Shown: piece after piece, positions 8,426 through 17,835 of the stretch
Numbering within the stretch: the first letter of the stretch is position 1
Layout of the letters: the number at the start of each line of letters is the position of its first letter
DNA from: CAIWHR01 sp963788185
Lineage (GTDB): Bacteria; Pseudomonadota; Gammaproteobacteria; Burkholderiales; Casimicrobiaceae
DNA length: 64,000 nucleotides
Reading direction: 5' to 3'
NCBI GenBank assembly: GCA_963788185.1
Contig: CAWBGE010000021.1
Span: forward strand, 1 to 64,000
The notes under the pieces: model-generated
The model's database searches: none
The model's input: the letters and a program-made list of their open reading frames with translations, nothing else
Told to the model about the DNA's origin: nothing
Made by a program: the position numbers and the translations under genes

Positions 8426-9645
8426 ACGGTCGGATTCGACTTCACCGGATTGGCAAGGCCTATCGGCGCTACGAAACGCCTTGGCGTCGCCTGGGCGAAT
8501 GGGTCACCCTCGGTCGCCTAGTCCGCCATACGGACGTGTGGGCCTTGCGTGACATCACGCTCGAGATCGCGCCGGGCGAGGCAGTGGGTATCGTCGGTGC
8601 GAACGGCGCCGGAAAGAGCACCCTGCTCAAACTCATTGCCGGAACGGCCTTCCCAACGGAGGGCACCTCCCACGTCGACGGCATCGTTGCAGCGATCCTC
8701 GAGCTCGGTATCGGCTTCCATCCCGAATTCACTGGCCGCGAAAATGCCTATATGGCAGGCCAACTTCTTGGCTATTCATCAGTCCAGATCGGCGAACGTA
8801 TGCCGGACATCGAGGGCTTCGCGGAAATCGGGAGCTACATCGATCTTCCCGTGCGCACTTACTCCAGTGGGATGCAAGTTCGGCTCGCGTTCAGCGTCGC
8901 GACTGCAATTCGTCCGGACGTGCTCATCGTCGACGAAGCATTGGCGGTTGGTGACGCCTACTTTCAGCACAAGTCGTTCGCCCGGATTCGCGATTTCAAG
9001 CGCCAGGGAACCACTCTTCTCTTCGTCTCGCACAGCCCGGCAATCGTGAAGTCCGTCTGCGACCGCGCCGTTCTCATCGACAAGGGATTGCTGGTGCGGG
9101 ACGGAACCCCTGATTCAGTGCTTGATTACTACAACGCGCTGATGGCCCACCGCGGTGTCGAGTACGAGGTGCAGGCCGTACGAGACGAGGGCGTCCGCTC
9201 CGGCGATCGCAGTTGCATCATCGAACGCGTGGAGTTGCTCTATGAAGGCAGGCCCGCCTCCGCAGTCCCATCGGGAGCGTCCGCGACCTTTCGGATCACA
9301 CTGCGTGCAAACGTCGACCTTGCCGAATTGACGATAGGAATCGTAATACGGGATGCCGTCGGCAATGATGTCTTCGGCACCAACACTTATCATCTCGGCC
9401 GCCCTCTGCGTCACGTCCTTGCGGGACGCCAGATCACGTGTGACTTCCTTGTCAATGCGGTCGCGCTTGGCACGGGGAACTACAGCCTCAGCGTCGCGCT
9501 CCATCGCGACATGACGCACGTGAGCGGGAATTACGATTGGTGGGACCGTGCGCTCGTGTTTCAAGTGCTTCCGAACAACGGTCCTCATTGCATCGGAATA
9601 GCAATGCTCGATGTCGATTGCCGCATCAACGACGACATCGTGTGA
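8422..9645 (+). CDS. wzt: ABC transporter ATPase with C-terminal Wzt-type glycan-binding domain
   Basis: I choose the TTG at 8422, which overlaps the permease stop and yields a 407-residue protein; upstream in-frame codons lie within the permease gene. The ATPase domain has Walker A GANGAGKST near residue 59, signature YSSGMQVRLAF near 148 and Walker B VLIVDEALAVGD near 170. Residues after about 250 form an extra beta-rich domain (around EVQAVRDEGVRSGD and NYDWWDRALVFQV). This matches the Wzt_C domain that recognises the finished, often modified, end of the polysaccharide. Together with the preceding gene it makes a complete exporter. Confidence 0.9.
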   Translation: MNGRIRLHRIGKAYRRYETPWRRLGEWVTLGRLVRHTDVWALRDITLEIAPGEAVGIVGANGAGKSTLLKLIAGTAFPTEGTSHVDGIVAAILELGIGFHPEFTGRENAYMAGQLLGYSSVQIGERMPDIEGFAEIGSYIDLPVRTYSSGMQVRLAFSVATAIRPDVLIVDEALAVGDAYFQHKSFARIRDFKRQGTTLLFVSHSPAIVKSVCDRAVLIDKGLLVRDGTPDSVLDYYNALMAHRGVEYEVQAVRDEGVRSGDRSCIIERVELLYEGRPASAVPSGASATFRITLRANVDLAELTIGIVIRDAVGNDVFGTNTYHLGRPLRHVLAGRQITCDFLVNAVALGTGNYSLSVALHRDMTHVSGNYDWWDRALVFQVLPNNGPHCIGIAMLDVDCRINDDIV

Positions 9646-9666
9646 CGCCATCAAAGCGCTTCTATC

Positions 9667-11148
9667 GTGACGCAATCGATCGAACAACCCGGTTCCGTCT
9701 CCCGGCCCAACGGGCCAACTACCGAGCAGTTGGCAACGCTGATCCGTTTGGAGATCGCCCGCCAAGGAATGGCCGACCCGGCTTCGGCGCTCTCCGCTGC
9801 GGCCTCAACTCGGGCGTTCTCGGCCATGACCACAGCCCCTATGGATACCCGCCGGCACGAATACCGACTCCACGATCTCACAGTGCTCGATTCCCGGGCC
9901 TTCGTCGACAGCGCGTTTCATGCACTGCTCGGCAGAGATCCTACGCCGGAGGAGCGATGTGAGTTCACCGCCAGGCTTCTCCGCGGCGAGCCGAAGACCG
10001 CCGTGCTGGGTGCCCTACGGTTCTCTGCCGAAGGACGCGTGCAGGGTGTGCATGTTGCGGGACTGCTTGGCCGTCACATTGCGCAGACCGTATTTCGCGT
10101 ACCGTTCATCGGATACGCCTTCGAGTGGGTGAGCGCACTGCTCAAGTTGCCGCTCGCCCTGCGCTTCGGCCGGCACATCGAGCAGCGACAGGCTACGGCG
10201 ATCGCGGACATCGAAGCCGCTATCGCGGCGATGCGAGCCGATATCGCGACCAATCACTCCGACCAGGCGACTGCCGCAAAGGTCCATGCGGATGCGATCA
10301 AAGCCCATGCGGAGGTCATCAAGACCCAAGCGGATGCCATGCAGGCTCAGGCGGCGCTCCACGAGACGCTGGAAGCCAATCTGGCTGGCCTGCGTGATCG
10401 GGTTGCGCCACTGCAGGCCTCGGTCGACCGTCTGCTGCCGGCAGATCTTCCCCCCGTCCTCGAACTGCGTGGCGAACCGCTGGTCGCCCCGACCTCGATG
10501 GAGACGGCAGGCGGTTCGGCACAACAGCGTTTCGACGACTGGTACGGGGAATTCGAGCGCGTGTTCTACCAGAGTCACGTCGTCGCCGAAAAGCAACGCG
10601 TCTACCTGCCCTACCTCGACCGAGCGCTGGCGGAGCGGTATCCGTTTCTCGACCTTGGCTGCGGCCGGGGAGAGTTCATGAGCATCCTTCGAGCCGCGGG
10701 CATTCCCAGCGTCGGCGTGGATCTCAGCACCGGCAACGTCGAGCGCCTGCGGCGTGCAGGCCATGAGGCACACGAAGGCGACCTCATCACTTTCCTCGAG
10801 CACGATACGCGCACCTACAGCGGCGCGGTTGCGCTGCAGGTCGTCGAACACATTCCGGCTGCGGCGTTCGAGCGAATGCTGGAACTGCTCCGACCGCGGC
10901 TCGCACCAGGTGCGACACTGATCATCGAAAGTGTCAATCCGCATTCGCCCTTCGCGCTCGGCAACTTTCACATGGATCCAACCCACATCGCACCGATTCC
11001 CCCGGATCGCGTTCGCTTCTGTATGGAGCGTGCCGGATTCGTCAGGACGTGCGCGCTGTTCCAGGCGCCGATTCCCGCCTTCGCGTTCGGCGGACCTGAG
11101 GCGCGAGCGCACTACTGCGACTACGCCGTCATCGGCTACCGGCCCTGA
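9667..11148 (+). CDS. DUF4214-like / coiled-coil / SAM-methyltransferase fusion, possible glycan chain terminator
   Basis: The 493-residue protein starts at GTG 9667. Residues about 65-115 resemble a DUF4214 module (FVDSAFHALLGRDPTPEER). A hydrophobic/amphipathic stretch (about 140-160) is followed by an Ala-rich coiled coil (about 165-265, repeats such as AKVHADAIKAHAEVIKTQAD). A class I methyltransferase domain follows, with FLDLGCGRGEF near residue 326 and VDLSTGN. It sits directly behind the exporter ATPase. In E. coli O9a, WbdD combines a chain-capping methyltransferase with a coiled coil and works with Wzt; a similar role here is inference. The domain order differs (coiled coil before methyltransferase). 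Confidence 0.78.
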   Translation: MTQSIEQPGSVSRPNGPTTEQLATLIRLEIARQGMADPASALSAAASTRAFSAMTTAPMDTRRHEYRLHDLTVLDSRAFVDSAFHALLGRDPTPEERCEFTARLLRGEPKTAVLGALRFSAEGRVQGVHVAGLLGRHIAQTVFRVPFIGYAFEWVSALLKLPLALRFGRHIEQRQATAIADIEAAIAAMRADIATNHSDQATAAKVHADAIKAHAEVIKTQADAMQAQAALHETLEANLAGLRDRVAPLQASVDRLLPADLPPVLELRGEPLVAPTSMETAGGSAQQRFDDWYGEFERVFYQSHVVAEKQRVYLPYLDRALAERYPFLDLGCGRGEFMSILRAAGIPSVGVDLSTGNVERLRRAGHEAHEGDLITFLEHDTRTYSGAVALQVVEHIPAAAFERMLELLRPRLAPGATLIIESVNPHSPFALGNFHMDPTHIAPIPPDRVRFCMERAGFVRTCALFQAPIPAFAFGGPEARAHYCDYAVIGYRP

Positions 11149-11149
11149 C

Positions 11150-13786
11150 GTGAAGATCGTCGTCGATCTGCAGTCCTGCCAGACGACCGACTCGCGGCAG
11201 CGAGGCATAGGCCGCTATTCCATTGATCTTGCCAAGGCGCTTCTCCGCAACAGGGATTCCCACGAAATCGCCTTCCTGGTGAACGATGCCTTTGCCGAGC
11301 ACGCCCCCGGACTTCGAGCCGAACTGGAGGCCGAAGCAGAAGGCGTTCGCCTCGATGCTTACGCTGTCGCCCCCCTGGCCGGCGCGCAGGGTGATCGGAG
11401 ACGAAGTCTGCAGCGGTTGAACGACGTCCTCCTCAACTGGCAGTATTCGTGCGCAGAGCCCGACGTCCTCCACATCTCCAGCGTATTCGAGGGCTGGCTG
11501 ACGGGCAACGCTCACGTCACCGGCCATCCCACGGATGTGCCCGGCGCAATCTGCTCGGCGACGCTGTACGACCTCATTCCGCTTCTGTTCTCGGATATCT
11601 ACCTGTCGACCGAAGTGCGACGCGACTATTTCGCCAAGCTTGGCGTCTTCAACCAACTCGATGTCGTGCTCGCCATCTCGGAGTCGGCACGCCTGGACGC
11701 AATCCGCCACCTGGGTCTGGACCCCGAACGCGTGGTCAACATTCGAGGTGCGACCGGAGGCAGCTTCCACCGCATCGCCAGTCCGGATCCGGCGCGTACG
11801 CAGGCCGTGCTCGCCCGCCACGGCCTCGGCGAGAGATTCCTTCTCTATACGAGCGGCATCGACCATCGCAAGAACAACCACGCACTCATCGATGCCTATG
11901 CGCTTCTGCCCGTTCAGCTTCGCGCTCAGGTCCAGCTCGCGATCGTTTGCGCCGTACTCCCCGAGCAGCGCGCCGATCTGCTCCGATATGCCGCACGGCG
12001 CGGAATCGCACCGAATCGCGTGCAGTTGACGGGCTACATCGATGACGACGATCTCAATCTGCTCTACAACGCCTGCGAAGTGTTCGTCTTTCCGTCGCTC
12101 TACGAAGGCTTCGGCCTGCCACTGCTCGAGGCAATGACCTGCGGGGCCTGTGTCGCCGCGGCAAACACATCGAGCCTGCCCGAGATCGCGGGGCGCAGCG
12201 ACGTTCTGTTCGATCCTCGCAAGGCCGAATCCATCGTTCGCGTGCTGCTTCCGTTGCTGGAATCCCCGGCACGACGCCGCGATCTCTCGGAATTCAACCT
12301 GGCACGCGCACGCGAGTTCTCCTGGGACCGCTGTGCCCGCGACACGATTGCGGCGTTCGAGAAGGCGGACGAGCGCCGAAAGCGGGCGAAAGGCGTGCGA
12401 GCGGGCGGCAAGAGGCAGCGGCTGGCATTGTTCTCACCGCTGCCCCCGCAGCAGTCGGGCATCGCCGACTACACCGCGGCGCTGTTGCCGCATCTTGCGC
12501 AGCATTACGACATCGACCTCGTCGTCGAGGGCTACCTGCCCTCTCTCGACGCGATTCCCGGCAATTACCGGGTACTGAGCATCGCCGAGTTCGTGGCACA
12601 TGCCTCGCGCTACGACACGATCGTCTACCACTTCGGCAACTCCGAATTTCACCGCTACATGTACGACGTCGCATTGGCGCATCCGGGTATCGTCGTCATG
12701 CACGACTTCTTTCTGAGCGGTCTCGTCAACTGGATGGACCGCAAGGGCCATTCGCCGGGGTTGTTCGCACGAGAACTCGTTCGTTCCCACGGCGACGCGG
12801 GCACACAGGCGCTGTTGGCGATGCAACGTGGCGAACTGGCGCTGCACGAGTCGATCTATCGATTTCCCATGAGTCGAAGCGTTCTCGCCTCGGCTCGCGG
12901 GGTCATTTTTCACTCGCGGTACGCGTCACGGTTGCGCGAAGGTCATTTTCCCGATCTCGATCCGCTGCCCACGCGCATCGTCCCGCATTTCGCGAAGCCG
13001 GCGCAACCCTTCGAGCAGGAGCGGCTGGAGGCCAGGGTCGCGCTCGAGCTTGGAGCGGATGACATCCTTGTCTGTGCGTTCGGCTTTCTTGCAGAGACGA
13101 AGCAGAATCACCTGCTTCTCGAGGCGCTCGCCATGCCGGTACTCGCGACCGAGACACGGATCAGGGTGGCGTTCGTGGGCGAGTTGCCCCGTGGCGACTA
13201 TGGCTCGCGCATTCGATCGATGATCCATGCCAGTCCGCACCGTGAGCGGATCGAGATCACCGGTTATGCCAGCGAGGAGAGCTATCGGCGCCATCTTGCC
13301 GCATCCGACATCGCAGTCAGCCTGCGGGCGCTGTCACGCGGCGAGACTTCCGGGGCGCTGTTGAAGAATCTTGCCTCGGGCTGCGCGACGATAGTCAGCG
13401 ACGAGGCGACGATGGGTGAGTTCTCGGACCAGGTCGTACGCAAGGTTGCCCCAGGCTCGACGATGGCGCTCGCGGCGGCGCTACGCAGTCTGATTGACGA
13501 TGCCGCCGCGCGATCCGCGCTCGGGGATGCGGCTGCACGATTTGTCGAGAGGGAATTGCAGCCGGCGATGATGGCGCAGTCCTACGCCAATGCCATAGCC
13601 GAGTTGATGGCGCTCGACGCTGCACAGAGCGCTGCCGGCGTTGTGCGCAGTGTCGCCCGCACCATAGCCGGCGAACGCCTGGCGCCCGCGGTCGCGACAG
13701 CTGCCGCCGATGCAATCCGCGCCACCCTCGCCCGCCGCCCACACCTCGCTCGCTCGCTCCCAACCGATCCGCCCACGGCCGCATGA
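11150..13786 (+). CDS. Double-domain GT4 glycosyltransferase
   Basis: The GTG at 11150, one base after the preceding stop, gives 878 residues and opens with VKIVVDLQSCQT, a natural GT-B beginning; the frame extends upstream only inside the previous gene. Residues 1-410 are one GT4 unit with RGIGRYSIDLAKALL, YTSGIDHRKNN and the donor site EGFGLPLLEAMTCG near 318. Residues 423-878 form a second GT4 unit starting RLALFSPLPPQQSGIADYTA with SRGETSGALLKNLASGCA in the donor site. Bifunctional enzymes of this layout add two successive sugars, for example mannosyl or rhamnosyl units. Each donor site keeps an acidic pair only partly; the second has E in RGETSG but no clear second Glu, so its activity is less sure. 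Confidence 0.87.
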   Translation: MKIVVDLQSCQTTDSRQRGIGRYSIDLAKALLRNRDSHEIAFLVNDAFAEHAPGLRAELEAEAEGVRLDAYAVAPLAGAQGDRRRSLQRLNDVLLNWQYSCAEPDVLHISSVFEGWLTGNAHVTGHPTDVPGAICSATLYDLIPLLFSDIYLSTEVRRDYFAKLGVFNQLDVVLAISESARLDAIRHLGLDPERVVNIRGATGGSFHRIASPDPARTQAVLARHGLGERFLLYTSGIDHRKNNHALIDAYALLPVQLRAQVQLAIVCAVLPEQRADLLRYAARRGIAPNRVQLTGYIDDDDLNLLYNACEVFVFPSLYEGFGLPLLEAMTCGACVAAANTSSLPEIAGRSDVLFDPRKAESIVRVLLPLLESPARRRDLSEFNLARAREFSWDRCARDTIAAFEKADERRKRAKGVRAGGKRQRLALFSPLPPQQSGIADYTAALLPHLAQHYDIDLVVEGYLPSLDAIPGNYRVLSIAEFVAHASRYDTIVYHFGNSEFHRYMYDVALAHPGIVVMHDFFLSGLVNWMDRKGHSPGLFARELVRSHGDAGTQALLAMQRGELALHESIYRFPMSRSVLASARGVIFHSRYASRLREGHFPDLDPLPTRIVPHFAKPAQPFEQERLEARVALELGADDILVCAFGFLAETKQNHLLLEALAMPVLATETRIRVAFVGELPRGDYGSRIRSMIHASPHRERIEITGYASEESYRRHLAASDIAVSLRALSRGETSGALLKNLASGCATIVSDEATMGEFSDQVVRKVAPGSTMALAAALRSLIDDAAARSALGDAAARFVERELQPAMMAQSYANAIAELMALDAAQSAAGVVRSVARTIAGERLAPAVATAAADAIRATLARRPHLARSLPTDPPTAA

Positions 13787-16665
13787 GCGTGATCCTGATC
13801 GCCGGCGTTCCTGCGCTGGCATGGGTGTGCGGCCGATGGTTGCTCGACCGCTCCTTCGGGAGGAGGCTGCCGGATCGATGGCTCGCCAGCACAATCCTGT
13901 CTCTGACGGTAGGGGTCGCGCTCCTTACGCCCATCCTGTCAATTTTGGCGATCTTCGGCTTGTTCCGCGCCCCACTCCTGGGTGCGGCGGGCTGGGTGGT
14001 GGCCGCAGCGGTGTTCCTGCAAACTCGGTTTGCGGCAATTCCGCGTCGCGGATTCGACACAGCCGATGCTGTCGCGCTTGCCGTCGTTGCGGGCTTCGTC
14101 ATTGTTGCGATGCTCGGGCGGGACGACACGCTGGGTGCGGGGCGGGATCAGCAGGTTTACGCCGAGTTCGCTGTTGCACTGTCCGAACGCGGACAGGCCT
14201 CGGCGACCTATTCGTCGCTTGACGAGGCGGATCGGGAGTTGCTCGCGCACAGCGAGATATTCGATGTTCCAGGCGCAGAGCACTACCGCAACGGGATGGA
14301 CCGACCGATTACGCCCCAGTTCCCGCTCGGCTGGACGGTGTGGCTTGCTCTGGCTCATGCGGCGATGGGGACTTCGGGCCTGTTCGGCGCCAACGCCCTC
14401 GTATTCGCCATCGGCGCGCTGGTGTTCTTCCTGCTTGCGCGGCAGATCGCCACCCCAATCCTGGCGGCAGCTGCGACCGTTGCGCTTTGCACCCTGCCGA
14501 GCTCGCTGTGGATCGCGGGTATCTCATTGAGCGAACCCCTGGCGATGGCGCTGCTGCTCGCAATACCGCTCGTTGCCTTCGCCGACCCTGAGCGTGCCCG
14601 ATGGCCCTGTGCGGTGCTGTTGTTCGGCTCCGCACTGGTCCGTATCGATGCTTTGCTGGCCTTGCCCGCAATGCTGCTTGCGGTAGTCTTGGTTCGAAGC
14701 GCTGCACCAACCGGCACCCATTCAGATCAGACCCGGCAGTTCGCGATTGCCCAACTCGGAGCAGGGCTCGCGGCGGCCTTGTTTCTCTATGCCTTTCATC
14801 GGCCGTATTTCCTCGACAACATTGGATATCTGCGACTGATCGCGGCGGCTGCGATCGGACTCGCCGTGGTCGCGTTGACGTTTCCATCGCGTTCACTGAG
14901 AACCTTCGGCCAAATCGTCGCCTACCGCGGAACCACCTGGCTGATGGTTGCAATCCTGGTGTCGCTCCTCGTCTATTCCGTCGCAATCAGACCATCACTC
15001 GAACCATTCAGCGTCATCCCGCCAGGGACCGGGCTTGAGGGCACGCGGGATTTCCGCGAGGACTCGGTCCTCGGGCTCGCGTCCTACCTCTCCTGGCCGC
15101 TGCTGGTGTCGGGAGCGGCGGGCGTCTGCTTCGCGCTGATGGCGGGGTGGGCGGCGCGACCGTCCCTGCCCCGACCGTTGGTGCTCGCGCTCGGAATGGT
15201 GCCGACGTTGCTCTACTTGTGGTCTCCGCATGTGAGCCCGGATCATCCTTGGGCCATCCGCCGCTTCGTCCCTCAAGCCATTCCGTTTGTCGTCTTGCTG
15301 GCGACGGTATTCAGCGCCGGACTTGCGCGCCGGTTCGGCCGGCTGGGAACCGTCGGTGGTGTCGTGCTGCTTGTCCTGCCGCCAGCCCTGTTGGTGGCGG
15401 GCTTGCCCGCTGACGTGCGCTTGCTGCGGGAGAACTACGGTACATCTGGAGAGCTTGCCGCGATCGCGTCCGAATTGCCCGATGGATTGGTCGTGTCGGT
15501 GGGGCCGCATGAGAACTTCGCGACAGTCCTCCTGGTCGCCTTCGGCAAGCCGGTTGCCATCACGAACAACGTTTTCCGCAACAGCGATAAAGGCGAGACG
15601 CTCGCCCGCTGGGTGGAGGCCAAAATGCGCTTGGGGCGTCCGGCGTGGCTGCTGTATGGTCCCGACTTGCCGCGTACCGGCCTGCTCCTCGAAACGGTCC
15701 GGGATTGGCGTGTCACCCGGAAGTTCATCGCGCCAACGACCAGAGCGCCGGCAACCAGCGCGGCACACAGCGAGACGCGCCTCTTCATTGCACGCGCGCT
15801 CGGGCTCGACCACGGGTTCGGGGCTCGCATGTTCGGTGGCGAATGGGCGTGGGGAGCGCACGACGAGGGCTTCTTCGAATCAGAAGTGGCACCCTTCGGA
15901 ATGTTCCGATACACGCGGGGCTACGCCAGGATCCTCCTGCCCGCCGCGCCTTTGCGAACCGCCGCAGCACTCAAGATCGATTTGTTCACCTTTGCCGAGC
16001 CTGGCAAGACGCGCGCAGCGCAAGTGAGCATCGACAACCAGGCCATTTGGAGCGGCGACCTCGCCGGGGGCGTCACCACACTGGTGATCCCCGTGGGAAA
16101 TGCATTTCGGGACGATGTCGCGAATTTCGAGTTGCGGAGCGAGACCGTCGACCCTGGATCGATAGGCATTGCCGACAGTCGCAGCGCAATCGGCGTGGGG
16201 CTGATAGGGGTGCGTCCGCTCGCCACCGAATCGATGGCCGCCCAAATGCCCGGGGTGGAAGGATTCCACGCCCGGTTGGCCGCGCACAGCCTGCCGAGCG
16301 AACCTCTGCGTGTGTTGCCCGGCAAGGAGTGCTCCTTTGTCCTCGATGTCGAGAATGCCGGTTCCGCATGGTGGCCGACGGTGCGCGAACTCGGCGGTCC
16401 GCTGGGTGCCGTCCAGATCGCGTTGCGTTGGCACCGCCGCGGAACGCCTGCGGACTTTGTTGGGGACAATCGCTGGCCGATGAGCGTTTCCTTGCTCGCC
16501 GGCGACCGGACACGCATGCAAGTGCCATTGGCTGCCGTAGGCCTGAATGGCGCGCCATTGGCTCCGGGCGACTACGAGGTGCGCGTCTTTCTTGTGCGAG
16601 AAGGTCACGGAGTGTTTTCCGACGACCACACCGGTGTTGTCCGGATTCCGGTCACCATCACCTGA
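13783..16665 (+). CDS. Large polytopic membrane protein, GT-C-like glycosyltransferase candidate with C-terminal Ig-like domain
   Basis: The ATG at 13783 overlaps the preceding stop (ATGA), giving 960 residues. About 12 predicted membrane spans occupy residues 1-560. A long first periplasmic loop holds GRDQQVYAEFA, an acidic site in the place where GT39/GT-C enzymes keep their catalytic Asp. The region after residue 620 is soluble. Its last ~120 residues (from LPGKECSFVLDVENAGSAWW) look like an Ig-like beta-sandwich with PGDYEVRVFLVREG, a pattern seen in glycan-related proteins. The likely role is transfer of sugars from polyprenyl carriers on the periplasmic side, but no family could be assigned firmly. 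Confidence 0.65.
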   Translation: MSVILIAGVPALAWVCGRWLLDRSFGRRLPDRWLASTILSLTVGVALLTPILSILAIFGLFRAPLLGAAGWVVAAAVFLQTRFAAIPRRGFDTADAVALAVVAGFVIVAMLGRDDTLGAGRDQQVYAEFAVALSERGQASATYSSLDEADRELLAHSEIFDVPGAEHYRNGMDRPITPQFPLGWTVWLALAHAAMGTSGLFGANALVFAIGALVFFLLARQIATPILAAAATVALCTLPSSLWIAGISLSEPLAMALLLAIPLVAFADPERARWPCAVLLFGSALVRIDALLALPAMLLAVVLVRSAAPTGTHSDQTRQFAIAQLGAGLAAALFLYAFHRPYFLDNIGYLRLIAAAAIGLAVVALTFPSRSLRTFGQIVAYRGTTWLMVAILVSLLVYSVAIRPSLEPFSVIPPGTGLEGTRDFREDSVLGLASYLSWPLLVSGAAGVCFALMAGWAARPSLPRPLVLALGMVPTLLYLWSPHVSPDHPWAIRRFVPQAIPFVVLLATVFSAGLARRFGRLGTVGGVVLLVLPPALLVAGLPADVRLLRENYGTSGELAAIASELPDGLVVSVGPHENFATVLLVAFGKPVAITNNVFRNSDKGETLARWVEAKMRLGRPAWLLYGPDLPRTGLLLETVRDWRVTRKFIAPTTRAPATSAAHSETRLFIARALGLDHGFGARMFGGEWAWGAHDEGFFESEVAPFGMFRYTRGYARILLPAAPLRTAAALKIDLFTFAEPGKTRAAQVSIDNQAIWSGDLAGGVTTLVIPVGNAFRDDVANFELRSETVDPGSIGIADSRSAIGVGLIGVRPLATESMAAQMPGVEGFHARLAAHSLPSEPLRVLPGKECSFVLDVENAGSAWWPTVRELGGPLGAVQIALRWHRRGTPADFVGDNRWPMSVSLLAGDRTRMQVPLAAVGLNGAPLAPGDYEVRVFLVREGHGVFSDDHTGVVRIPVTIT

Positions 16666-16869
16666 TGAATGGAGACCCTCAATCCTGTTGTCATGCACTG
16701 TCTGCGGACAGTCCGCCGCGTGGAATTGCAGACTCGGTTCCAATCCGACCCCTGCCTTCGACGCAGCGTTCAAGGTATGCTCCACGCGAATTCGTCGCCG
16801 CCCGCCAGCCCGCGTCGCGGGCCCTCACTGCCGACCACCCGCTCCCGTCAGCGTTTATCGAGTTCCACC

Positions 16870-17835
16870 GTGAAGCTCATCATCCAGATTCCCTGCTACA
16901 ACGAGGCCTCGCATCTGCCGGCAACGGTCGCCGACCTGCCACGCGCAGTGCCCGGGATCGACGAAATCGAAATTCTCGTCATCGACGATGGCAGTGACGA
17001 CGGTACCGCCGAAGTGGCGCGCGGACTCGGGGCCCAAGTCGTGCGTCTGCCCGTCAACCGGGGGCTTGCCCATGCGTTCATGGCCGGGATCGACGCGGCA
17101 CTCGCGCGCGGCGCCGACGTAATCGTCAATACCGATGCGGACAACCAGTACAGCGGAGCGAGCGTCGCTGCGCTGCTCGCACCCATACTCGCCGGGGGGG
17201 CGGATTTCGTCGTTGGCGCGCGCCCGATCAGCGAGATCAATTCGTTCTCGCCGATGAAGAAGCTTCTGCAGCGACTGGGTTCGTGGGTCGTGCGCTGGCT
17301 TTCCGGTACCACGGTGACCGATGCAACGAGCGGCTTCCGGGCAATGAGCCGCGAGGCCGCGCTCGAACTCAACGTGTTTTCCAGCTATACCTACACGCTG
17401 GAGACGATCGTTCAGGCAGCGCAACGCCGGCTGCGTGTCGTATCGGTCCCGATAGCCGTGAATCCGGCAACCCGGGAGTCGCGGCTCGTCCGCAGCAACC
17501 TCGACTACGTCTGGCGCACCGGCAGCGCACTGACGCGCATCTTCGTCGTGTATCGGCCATTCCGCTCATTCATGATCCCCGCGGGACTGCTGTTCGTCAC
17601 TGCGACCCTGATCGCCTTGCGCTTCGTCTACTACTTCATCGCGGACAGCGGTACAGCCGGGCATACGCAAAGCCTGATCCTCGCCGCGATCCTGTTCGGA
17701 CTCTCCGGCGTGCTGATGGCAGTGGCGTTCATCGGCGACCTCGTCGCGATCAATCGTCGGCTCCTGGAGGAGTTGCGGCTCGATGCCCGCCGCGCACGGT
17801 CCCCTCCGCGCCAGAGCCAGCGCAGGGATGGCTGA
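16870..17835 (+). CDS. GT2 glycosyltransferase with two C-terminal membrane helices (DPM1/GtrB type)
   Basis: Starting at GTG 16870 the 321-residue protein begins VKLIIQIPCYNEASHLPATV, the classical GT2 opening. The upstream ATG at 16669 would add a 67-residue Arg/Pro-rich leader without family character. The GT-A core has VIDDGSDDGT and VNTDADNQY (DXD). SGFRAMSREAALELN and two helices near residues 230-305 match polyprenyl-phosphate sugar synthases. It should load a sugar from a nucleotide donor onto undecaprenyl phosphate for use by the GT-C-like protein encoded upstream (inference). About 200 bp of untranslated sequence separate it from that gene, and it overlaps the next gene by 8 bp. Confidence 0.83.
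   Translation: MKLIIQIPCYNEASHLPATVADLPRAVPGIDEIEILVIDDGSDDGTAEVARGLGAQVVRLPVNRGLAHAFMAGIDAALARGADVIVNTDADNQYSGASVAALLAPILAGGADFVVGARPISEINSFSPMKKLLQRLGSWVVRWLSGTTVTDATSGFRAMSREAALELNVFSSYTYTLETIVQAAQRRLRVVSVPIAVNPATRESRLVRSNLDYVWRTGSALTRIFVVYRPFRSFMIPAGLLFVTATLIALRFVYYFIADSGTAGHTQSLILAAILFGLSGVLMAVAFIGDLVAINRRLLEELRLDARRARSPPRQSQRRDG

Noticed and set aside
16669..16869. Upstream ATG start for the GT2 gene
   Set aside because: It would add a 67-residue Arg/Pro-rich leader; the GT2 fold begins directly at GTG 16870.
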